Shown one piece after another: positions 57,522 through 64,000 of a stretch of 64,000 nt of DNA. The position numbers and the translations under genes were made by a program. Location of the stretch: positions 3,824,857-3,888,856 of the forward strand of contig NC_016047.1 in NCBI RefSeq assembly GCF_000227465.1, in the 5' to 3' direction. This stretch comes from Bacillus spizizenii TU-B-10. Its GTDB lineage: Bacteria > Bacillota > Bacilli > Bacillales > Bacillaceae. Under the pieces are notes generated by a model. It was not told where the DNA came from. It worked only from the letters and a program-made list of their open reading frames with translations, and did no database searches. Numbering within the stretch: the first letter of the stretch is position 1; every line of letters starts with the position of its first letter.

Positions 57522-58853
57522 TCAACGTTTGTTCTCCGATGACACGAGATTGTCGGATTTTCTCCTGCGCCAAAGCTGAAACTGGTCTGCCGCTATTGCA
57601 GCAAGCGTCCCTAATACGAGCCCATTGCTTAACAGAGAAATCAATACCGGATGCAATCCCTTTAATGCAGTTTCAGGAACAAACATGATACCGACCCCTG
57701 TCAGCAGCGAGATGCCGATGACAGACCGCACCCTTTTTAATTCTGCTTTCTCATATGAATCAAATTCTGCAAAGGCCAGACCTCCCATTGCGGAGAACAC
57801 AACAAAGTTTACCGCAAATCCAACGGGTGACGGCAGGCTCGCAAACGCATTCATAAAAAACGGGATCACGCTGATCACGACAACCAAAATACTGCCGATC
57901 ATAAACGGTTTTTTAGAAGACATTTTCGTCGTCTCAATAAAACCTGCGGCTCCCGAAATCGGAACCGGAGCAATGGCTCCTGTCAAACCGCTCAGCAGAT
58001 GGCTGAATGAGGCGGCAAAACCGGCATGTCGTTCATGATGCTGTTCATCCGGCTGTTTGCCGAATTTCTTCACAGCGATGTCCACAACCTTCATGCTCGC
58101 CAGCATATTTACGATCAGCAAGATGGTAATAAAAATTGAGGTGATGATCAGGCCGCTGTTAAATAACGGGGCGCCAAAAGGAAACAAGGAAGGCAGCTGA
58201 AACAGCCGATCCGGCATTTCAATCGGCTTTGCCGCTCCAGCAGCCGCAAACAGCACCCACCCGCCGAACAGGGCCAATAAAATAGAATATTGCTTGAAAA
58301 ACATGATGTTCGAATTTGTCATCATAAAGGCGGCAGCGATCACAACAAGTGCCAGGCCAAATACAAGACCGTCCACCCCGTCCTTACGATAGCCGATTCC
58401 GAGAATTCCTTTTATAATGGGCTGACTCAGCTGCATCACCAGCAGCAATAAATAGACACCCGTGACAACCGGAGTAAACAATTTTGCAAGCCGGTCAATG
58501 ACCTTGAAAACACTTAACAAAAAGAAACATACAGCGCTTACAAGAAGAGCTCCCTGCAAACCGCGCAGTGTGTCCCCATATGTCGCAAACACAGTTCCCG
58601 TCAGCCCGGCGTAGATCGTATACACTCCCCACCACAAGCCCGCGGGGCTTTCATTGATCGGCAGTCTGTGGCCTTTCAAACACTGAATGACGGCGGCAAT
58701 TCCCAGCACAAAAAAGGTGCTTTGGATCAATCTCGCAGAATCTGAGTGATCCAGATGAAACGACTGGGCAACCGCCACCGGAACAACAATCGCCGCAGCA
58801 ATGATAAACGCTGTCCATTGCAGCGCACCAAGAACCAATTTCACGTAGCTCAA
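57522..58853 (-). CDS. ywdJ: YwdJ, purine/pyrimidine permease-like (NCS2 family)
   Basis: A 443-residue transporter with 12-14 membrane segments resembling UraA/xanthine permeases. A FMxxxxS-type amphipathic segment and a VPISGAAGFIETTKMSSKK region correspond to the substrate-binding core of NCS2 proteins. The nucleobase carried is unknown. It follows ywdI after 9 bases. Confidence 0.88.
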   Translation of the reverse strand: MSYVKLVLGALQWTAFIIAAAIVVPVAVAQSFHLDHSDSARLIQSTFFVLGIAAVIQCLKGHRLPINESPAGLWWGVYTIYAGLTGTVFATYGDTLRGLQGALLVSAVCFFLLSVFKVIDRLAKLFTPVVTGVYLLLLVMQLSQPIIKGILGIGYRKDGVDGLVFGLALVVIAAAFMMTNSNIMFFKQYSILLALFGGWVLFAAAGAAKPIEMPDRLFQLPSLFPFGAPLFNSGLIITSIFITILLIVNMLASMKVVDIAVKKFGKQPDEQHHERHAGFAASFSHLLSGLTGAIAPVPISGAAGFIETTKMSSKKPFMIGSILVVVISVIPFFMNAFASLPSPVGFAVNFVVFSAMGGLAFAEFDSYEKAELKRVRSVIGISLLTGVGIMFVPETALKGLHPVLISLLSNGLVLGTLAAIAADQFQLWRRRKSDNLVSSENKR

Positions 58854-58862
58854 CCTTTCTCA

Positions 58863-59183
58863 TTAAAAATCAAATAAAGACTCTCCGTTTCCGTCCTCTT
58901 CCTGCTTCTCTTTTTCCTGCTTTCGATATTTGTTTAATCCCGCGCTTCCCATCATTTTTTCCATCATCAGCTGGTCTGTCGATGGCGGTGCGGCAGGACT
59001 CGGCGTGCTGCTCGGCTGTATGCGGGGCGCGCTCGCGGTCTCCGGCTGATCCAGCACGAGGTCACACAACGAACGGACAACTGCTACGTAACGCTTCAGC
59101 TCCTCATCCCGTTCAGCTGTCTTTGCCTTTTTCAGCTCCTCTTCCATCTTTTGAATCAAAGCAGATATATGAATGTTCATCAA
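58863..59183 (-). CDS. ywdI: YwdI, small protein of unknown function
   Basis: A 106-residue soluble protein: an N-terminal helix (ISALIQKMEEELKKAKT), a Pro/Ser/Ala-rich linker (PSSTPSPAAPPS) and an acidic Lys/Glu-rich end (EKEKQEEDGNGE). It has no signal peptide or membrane segment. It resembles DUF5327 proteins. It is the first gene of ywdI-ywdJ(-ywdK). Confidence 0.85.
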   Translation of the reverse strand: MMNIHISALIQKMEEELKKAKTAERDEELKRYVAVVRSLCDLVLDQPETASAPRIQPSSTPSPAAPPSTDQLMMEKMMGSAGLNKYRKQEKEKQEEDGNGESLFDF

Positions 59184-59347
59184 GAACCCTCCAAAAAATA
59201 AATGTCGTCTTCCTGCATTTTATCAAATTCCTGCCGCGAACGCAGATATGAGTTTGTTATTTTTTCTGACAAACCTTGCGCATTTGACAAGCAGAAGAGA
59301 TTTTTCACATAATAAATCACCATACCTTACAAAAAAGGAGCGACGGC

Positions 59348-60718
59348 ATGAACAGCATCCCCTCTATCGTCAGCAAGCATAAAGCCTATTTTGCGGCGGG
59401 GCATACGAGACCGCTAGAATTGAGACTGGACATTTTGCAGAAGCTGAAACAAGCCATCAAAACACATGAAGCCGATTTAACAGCCGCTCTCTATCAGGAT
59501 CTCCACAAATCTGAACAGGAGGCGTACACGACAGAAATCGGAATTGTGTTGGAGGAAATCAGCTTTGTGATGAAACGGCTGGGGAGATGGATCAAGCCAA
59601 AACGAGTCAAAACACCGCTGACTCATCTAGGCTCCAAGAGCATCATCATCCCTGAGCCGTATGGAACCGTTTTGGTGATTGCGCCTTGGAACTATCCCCT
59701 GCAGCTGGCGCTTTCTCCCTTAATTGGAGCTATTGCCGCCGGGAACACGGTCGTTCTCAAACCGTCAGAATATACGCCGGCTGTTTCCGCTGTTCTTTCC
59801 AAACTCATCAGCAGCGTTTTTCCGAATGATTATGTCGCTATGGCGGAAGGCGGGCCCGACGTCAGCACAGCATTATTACAGCAGCCCTTTGACTATATTT
59901 TCTTTACCGGCAGCGTTGCCGTGGGAAAAATCGTCATGGAGGCTGCCGCCAAACAATTAATTCCCGTTACCTTGGAGCTCGGCGGCAAAAGCCCCTGCAT
60001 TGTCCATAAGGATGCTGACATACAGCTTGCCGCCAAACGCATTGTCTTCGGGAAATTTACAAATGCGGGACAAACCTGCATCGCACCAGATTATTTATTT
60101 GTCCACGAAGACGTCAAAATGAAGCTCATAGAAGAAATGAAGCGTACAATCATTAAATTTTACGGCCCTCAGCCCGAACGTAATCCGCAGTACGGCAAAA
60201 TCGTCAGCGAACGCCACTATCAGCGGCTGCTCAGCTTTCTGAATGATGGCGTTCCGCTCACAGGCGGACAGTCTGATCCTGATCACCACAAAATAGCCCC
60301 GACGATTCTTGAGCAAGTGAAAGATGACTCTCCAGTGATGCAGGAGGAGATTTTCGGGCCGATTCTTCCACTCTTTACATACGGCGATATCGGCGAAGTC
60401 ATTGAGAAAGTCAAATCGCGCCCAAAGCCGCTCGCTCTGTATGTCTTCACCACAAATAAAGAAATCGAGCGGGCAGTTTTAGAAAACCTGTCGTTTGGCG
60501 GAGGCTGTGTCAATGATACATTAATGCACGTCGCGACACCGTATTTGCCATTCGGCGGCGTCGGAGAAAGCGGCATCGGCAGCTATCATGGATTTGACAG
60601 CTTCAACACATTTACGCACAAAAAAAGCGTCGTCAAACAAACGAACCGCTTCGACTTCGCATTTCGTTATCCTTCCTCCAAAAACGGACTGCAAATAATT
60701 CGGAAAATACTTAAATAA
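59348..60718 (+). CDS. ywdH: YwdH, aldehyde dehydrogenase (fatty aldehyde type)
   Basis: A 456-residue class 3-type aldehyde dehydrogenase. The catalytic Cys is in [11 protein letters not shown], the Glu in LELGGKSPC, and the NAD loop in FFTGSVAVG. The length and the C-terminal tail resemble fatty aldehyde dehydrogenases; the substrate in Bacillus is not known. It is convergent with ung, with a shared terminator. Confidence 0.92.
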   Translation: MNSIPSIVSKHKAYFAAGHTRPLELRLDILQKLKQAIKTHEADLTAALYQDLHKSEQEAYTTEIGIVLEEISFVMKRLGRWIKPKRVKTPLTHLGSKSIIIPEPYGTVLVIAPWNYPLQLALSPLIGAIAAGNTVVLKPSEYTPAVSAVLSKLISSVFPNDYVAMAEGGPDVSTALLQQPFDYIFFTGSVAVGKIVMEAAAKQLIPVTLELGGKSPCIVHKDADIQLAAKRIVFGKFTNAGQTCIAPDYLFVHEDVKMKLIEEMKRTIIKFYGPQPERNPQYGKIVSERHYQRLLSFLNDGVPLTGGQSDPDHHKIAPTILEQVKDDSPVMQEEIFGPILPLFTYGDIGEVIEKVKSRPKPLALYVFTTNKEIERAVLENLSFGGGCVNDTLMHVATPYLPFGGVGESGIGSYHGFDSFNTFTHKKSVVKQTNRFDFAFRYPSSKNGLQIIRKILK

Positions 60719-60747
60719 AAAGCGCAGAATATCTGCGCTTCTTTTTT
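60717..60747. terminator. Bidirectional terminator between ywdH and ung
   Basis: AGCGCAGA / TCTGCGCT with a 3-base loop and T/A runs. Confidence 0.85.
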
Positions 60748-61423
60748 ACAAATCCGGTATACACCAATCAATCGGGGCCTCTCCCATTTTCTCCAAGCAC
60801 GCATTCGCCCGGGAAAACGGCCTGCTCCCGAAAAATCCGTTTCTTGCAGAGAACGGGCTGGGATGCGTGGATTCAATGATAAAATGCTTGGACGTGTCGA
60901 TCCGTTCTTTTTTCATTTGAGCATGCCGCCCCCACAAAATAAAGACAATCGGCCGCTCTCTTTCATTCAGCACGTCAATAACCCGATCCGTCAGACGCTC
61001 CCAGCCTTTTCCCTTATGGGAATTCGCCTGTCCGCGCCTTACTGTCAGCACAGTATTCAGCAAAAGAACCCCTTGCTTTGCCCAACTCACAAGCGATCCG
61101 TGATTCGGGATGCTGCACCCGATGTCCTGCTGCAGCTCAAGAAAGATATTTTTTAATGAAGGCGGCTGCTTCACACCTGGCTTTACGGAGAAGCTTAAGC
61201 CTTGAGCCTGTCCTGGCCCGTGATACGGATCTTGGCCGAGAATGACGACCTTGACATCATCGTATGGGGTATAATGCAGCGCATTAAAAATATCCCGGCT
61301 GTCCGGATAAACCGTTTGCTCCGCGTATTCCCGCTTCAGCATTTCTCTGAGCTCTTGATAATATGGTTTCTCAAACTCTTCCTTCAGCTGATTCCACCAG
61401 CTGTCTTGTAAAAGCTGTTTCAA
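60746..61423 (-). CDS. ung: Uracil-DNA glycosylase
   Basis: A 225-residue family 1 uracil-DNA glycosylase that removes uracil from DNA. The catalytic water-activating motif GQDPYHG is at 63-69 and the Leu-loop motif [17 protein letters not shown] near the end. Length and motifs are standard. It lies 14 bases downstream of ywdF. Confidence 0.97.
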   Translation of the reverse strand: MKQLLQDSWWNQLKEEFEKPYYQELREMLKREYAEQTVYPDSRDIFNALHYTPYDDVKVVILGQDPYHGPGQAQGLSFSVKPGVKQPPSLKNIFLELQQDIGCSIPNHGSLVSWAKQGVLLLNTVLTVRRGQANSHKGKGWERLTDRVIDVLNERERPIVFILWGRHAQMKKERIDTSKHFIIESTHPSPFSARNGFFGSRPFSRANACLEKMGEAPIDWCIPDL

Positions 61424-61437
61424 GATTCAGGCCTCCC

Positions 61438-62244
61438 TTACGAACGATGAAGTCTGGAATAGACAGGTTTGCCATCCCAAACGATCTCACTTTGTGCTTC
61501 CCGTCTTTTCATCTCAGGCTCTTCAAGCAGGACGGCAAAGTTCTTCGTCGGCAGTTCCCCGAGTCCGTGCTTTTCACTTAAACGATCCAAATATTGTTTC
61601 CGCTTGGCGCCAAGGTCCGCGGACTGATTGTCTCCCGCGTCACTGAAGGCATAAATCACACTCGCACAAGGGACACGCTTCACCCGGTACTCCTTCGCCG
61701 CACGCAAATAAAAATCCCAGTCCCAATAATTGTGCACATCAGCATCGAAATACCCGATTTCATCATGCAGAAAACGTCTGTACATGCTGCCCGACGGCAC
61801 GTATGTAGAGAACACTCTCATATCCTCGTAGTCAGCGGTATAAGCAAATAGCTTCCGCGAAACTGGATATCTTGTTCCGTTTTTCTCTTCAAACGAGACG
61901 ATTTCCGCATCAGCATGAACAAAATCTGCCGTTTCTATTTCCTTCGCCATTCTCTCCACATGCCCCGGCGTAAAGAAATCATCGTCATCACAAAGCATAA
62001 TGCAATCGCCAGACGCCTCTTTTACACCGGCATTTCTCGCAGCCACATGCCCCGAGTTCTTTTCTAAATTGATGACAGCAATCGGCAGCTCCGGATACAG
62101 TGCTTTGACCGGCACGACCGATTCCCCGGCATCATTCACAATAATAATTTCATACGGCTTCAAGGTCTGCTGCGAAATCGACTCCAGAAGCTCACACAAA
62201 GCCGGAATCCGATTATAGGTCACAATTACGATAGAAATCTTCAT
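61438..62244 (-). CDS. ywdF: YwdF, GT2-family glycosyltransferase
   Basis: A 268-residue glycosyltransferase. The start is ATG 62244 behind AAGGAGAGC; the open frame runs 69 codons further but lacks a site. It has the GT-A start ISIVIVTYNRIP, IIVNDAG and the metal motif CDDDDFF near residue 90. The acceptor and product are unknown. It is in the same direction as ung and the sps genes, but the ywdH unit separates it from sps. Confidence 0.9.
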   Translation of the reverse strand: MKISIVIVTYNRIPALCELLESISQQTLKPYEIIIVNDAGESVVPVKALYPELPIAVINLEKNSGHVAARNAGVKEASGDCIMLCDDDDFFTPGHVERMAKEIETADFVHADAEIVSFEEKNGTRYPVSRKLFAYTADYEDMRVFSTYVPSGSMYRRFLHDEIGYFDADVHNYWDWDFYLRAAKEYRVKRVPCASVIYAFSDAGDNQSADLGAKRKQYLDRLSEKHGLGELPTKNFAVLLEEPEMKRREAQSEIVWDGKPVYSRLHRS

Positions 62245-62333
62245 GATGCTCTCCTTCTCATTTTCATAGTCATGTACTATTAAAACATATATTGGACAGG
62301 AGATCAGTGGGAATATCCTACTGAAACGGGATA

Positions 62334-62867
62334 CTAGAATGATAGAAACAGTAATGTGGCTCCGATCAGAAGCACCATGATCAGTATCAGATCTCCAAAG
62401 ACAGGAAAAAGATCTTTCAGGCGGACGCCATTCGGAAGGATGAGATGCCACAGCTTAGATTGATAGACCGGAAGCAGCACCAGCGCATAAGAAAGACACA
62501 AAAAAGTAAAAGCCGGCGGAACAAAAGCACAGCCTGCATCGTCCCAATTCATCACGATGTCTTTCATACTAGATCCATCCAATAAAAACAAAGATATCAT
62601 GAAGGCAAGCAACACAAAGGACCCCAATTGAACCTCGAACAGGCGCATTTTCTGGTTATATGCAAATCGGACCGCCCAAAACCAGACATAAGCATATGAA
62701 CATAACAGCATAAGAATGGCACCGGCTGTAAAGACGACATCAGGCAGCCAATCAAGCAGAAAAACAAAAGGCAAGCTGGCTAACATAGCCAAGAGCATGC
62801 AGCCACCAGTAAACAAAAATACTGCCCCATGAGCGACAAAACCATATAAACAAGAGCTAATCCTCAC
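62334..62867 (-). CDS. ywdE: Predicted membrane protein YwdE
   Basis: A 177-residue protein with five to six hydrophobic segments and no known domain. The start is set at GTG 62867, eight bases after GGGAGG; an in-frame GTG at 62876 overlaps that site. A perfect 17-base palindrome lies 17 bases upstream. It follows ywdD in the same direction. The symbol is from position. Confidence 0.7.
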   Translation of the reverse strand: MRISSCLYGFVAHGAVFLFTGGCMLLAMLASLPFVFLLDWLPDVVFTAGAILMLLCSYAYVWFWAVRFAYNQKMRLFEVQLGSFVLLAFMISLFLLDGSSMKDIVMNWDDAGCAFVPPAFTFLCLSYALVLLPVYQSKLWHLILPNGVRLKDLFPVFGDLILIMVLLIGATLLFLSF

Positions 62868-62883
62868 GACATACACCTCCCTT

Positions 62884-62900
62884 ACATAGAATTTCTATGT
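62884..62900. repeat. 17-base palindrome upstream of ywdE (candidate operator)
   Basis: ACATAGAA-T-TTCTATGT is a perfect inverted repeat with a one-base centre, lying between ywdD and ywdE. It could be the site of the PadR-type regulator encoded upstream, but no matching perfect copy is seen in front of that gene. Confidence 0.5.
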
Positions 62901-62914
62901 ATATACCTAAAAAA

Positions 62915-63550
62915 TCAGGCAAGCTGACGCCTGCCAATATAACAGCCCATTCGGCCGAATAACGGAAATAACAGCGTTGCACAAGCACAAGTTCCGACAA
63001 ACCAAGGTGTCAGCAAGGATTGAAACAGCGCAGCAGGAATTACATTGAACAGAAAAACAAGCATAAAAATGACGTTTGGCACCATTGAGATCAGAATCGT
63101 ATGGAAAACAAGCTTTTCTCCGCGTTTTCCAAACTCCCTCACCCCTTGATACCCAATCAGGACCCAGTAGATAATATATGCAGCTAAGATCAGCCACACA
63201 GAAACAGAAATGCCTTTCCATATAGCATGAACAATGGGTGATTCAAGCCAGGCATACATCATCGTAATGGCGATGCCGACAGCGAATAGTGCGCTGTTAC
63301 AGAAAAGATGGAACATCAAAAACGCACGGAACGTTACAGGCTGTTCTTTTTTAAACGAAGAAACAATGTCAGCAGGCGTTCCGAATGCCAGTAATAAAGT
63401 CTGCATAGCTTCCGCCTCACTCTTCCCTTCTTGAAGAGAGTGAAGCAGATGATGTTCAATATGGCTCTCAATCTCTTCTATCACTGCCTCGCCTTCAGGA
63501 AGCTCCTTAAGCCCGTTTTTGATTTCAGATAAATACGTTTCTTTATCCAT
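62915..63550 (-). CDS. ywdD: YwdD, HAAS-domain membrane protein
   Basis: A 211-residue protein. An N-terminal ~75-residue helical HAAS-type domain ([43 protein letters not shown]) is followed by four membrane segments. HAAS domains typically occur beside PadR regulators and may bind or sense with them. It overlaps the regulator gene by 8 bases, so the two are translationally coupled. The symbol is from position; function unknown. Confidence 0.78.
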   Translation of the reverse strand: MDKETYLSEIKNGLKELPEGEAVIEEIESHIEHHLLHSLQEGKSEAEAMQTLLLAFGTPADIVSSFKKEQPVTFRAFLMFHLFCNSALFAVGIAITMMYAWLESPIVHAIWKGISVSVWLILAAYIIYWVLIGYQGVREFGKRGEKLVFHTILISMVPNVIFMLVFLFNVIPAALFQSLLTPWFVGTCACATLLFPLFGRMGCYIGRRQLA

Positions 63551-63881
63551 TCTGCCCGCTCCGTTTCAGCAATCGGTCCATCATAGCGGAAAATACGCTC
63601 CATTCCTTCGTACGTTCCGCCAGCACCTCTTTTCCTTCATCTGTAATCCGGTAATATTTGCGGTCCGGCCCTTTCTCCTGCTTTTCCCAATATGAAGAAA
63701 TAAACCCTTGGCGTTCAAGCTTGTGAAGAGAAGGATACAAGGTCCCTTCTTTCATCTGCAGTTCATTTCCGCTGCGGCTTCCCATTTCTTTTACAAGCTC
63801 ATAACCGTACATCGGCCGCTCGTTCAGAAGCGTCAATACCAATATAACAGTGCTGCCCTTCACCAGCTCACGATTTAACAT
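63543..63881 (-). CDS. PadR-family transcriptional regulator
   Basis: A 112-residue winged-helix regulator. The start is ATG 63881, seven bases after AGGGG. It has the PadR signature: [35 protein letters not shown] and the wing [14 protein letters not shown]. It is expected to bind its own promoter and control the ywdD membrane gene that overlaps it. I recall a PadR-like gene named ywzG (or ywdC) in this area of strain 168, but I am not sure of the symbol. Confidence 0.88.
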   Translation of the reverse strand: MLNRELVKGSTVILVLTLLNERPMYGYELVKEMGSRSGNELQMKEGTLYPSLHKLERQGFISSYWEKQEKGPDRKYYRITDEGKEVLAERTKEWSVFSAMMDRLLKRSGQNG

Positions 63882-63913
63882 CACAAAACCCCTACCTAGT
63901 ATTCTTATGTAGC

Positions 63914-63942
63914 ATTTTACGAAAGCCTCTTGATATTGTCAA
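63914..63942 (-). promoter_or_regulatory. Sigma-A promoter of the PadR-ywdD operon
   Basis: On the minus strand, TTGACA (63937-63942) and TAAAAT (63914-63919) with 17 bases between. It is followed by a partly symmetric TACATAAGAATACTAGGTA sequence near 63895-63913 that may be the PadR site. Confidence 0.8.
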
Positions 63943-63965
63943 ATGATTCCTATCGTTCTTCTATA

Positions 63966-63994
63966 TTGTGATACAGAGAAAATCTAACTATAAT
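63966..63994 (+). promoter_or_regulatory. Sigma-A promoter pointing out of the window
   Basis: TTGTGA (63966-63971) and TATAAT (63989-63994) with a 17-base spacer. It is divergent from the PadR operon and must drive a gene beyond the right edge. Confidence 0.7.
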
Positions 63995-64000
63995 GAAAGA

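Noticed and set aside
62245-62451. 69-codon upstream extension of ywdF
   Set aside because: It precedes the GT-A domain without any domain of its own; the ATG at 62244 has GGAGAGC and starts the conserved fold.

Overview
This window is a Bacillus subtilis-group chromosome segment. The gene content, the order and many of the predicted proteins match what I know of the albA-to-ywdC part of the B. subtilis 168 chromosome. It is not identical to strain 168: protein sequences differ at scattered residues, one gene is frameshifted, and the interval between phrF and speB carries an AT-rich accessory cluster. All identities come from reading the sequence and from memory of the families; no database search was run.

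Layout, left to right. (1) 1-5456: the end of albA and then albB-albG, the maturation, export and immunity genes for the circular bacteriocin subtilosin A. (2) 5463-6949: a YVTN-type beta-propeller protein on the minus strand whose last blade is split off by a frameshift. (3) 7176-8424: the rapF-phrF quorum-sensing cassette (phosphatase-regulator plus secreted QRGMI peptide). (4) 8425-12791: the accessory island. It has a secreted DUF2712-like protein, a terminator, three polytopic membrane proteins, an ABC ATPase and a membrane-anchored protein. This is the best candidate for a poorly described system. (5) 12800-14563: speB and speE for polyamines; then pbpG (sporulation penicillin-binding protein), ywhD, ywhC, ywhB, ywhA. 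(6) 19231-22000: thrZ with three tandem threonine T-box leaders spaced exactly 253 bases apart.

(7) 22046-30410: ywgA, ywfO, a DUF1450 gene, rsfA, ywfM, lipL, cysL, pta, hemQ. (8) 30542-37229: the bacilysin locus (bacG on plus; bacA-bacF on minus), with a sigma-A promoter abutted by a CodY-like box; then the MFS gene ywfA. (9) 38832-45078: arginine/ornithine catabolism rocC, rocB, rocA, rocG, with a sigma-L promoter and two RocR-type dyads between rocG and rocA. (10) 45257-56189: yweA (BslA paralogue) and the spore-coat polysaccharide operon spsA-G, spsI-L with a sigma-K-like promoter. (11) 56509-63881: gerQ, ywdK, ywdJ, ywdI, ywdH, ung, ywdF, two membrane protein genes and a PadR regulator. 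A strong plus-strand promoter at the very end points out of the window.

Themes: three antimicrobial or signalling loci (subtilosin, the DUF2712 island, bacilysin) and a Rap-Phr switch lie within 37 kb, together with many sporulation genes (pbpG, rsfA, sps, gerQ). Start codons were chosen by Shine-Dalgarno spacing and family length, and several are TTG or GTG.
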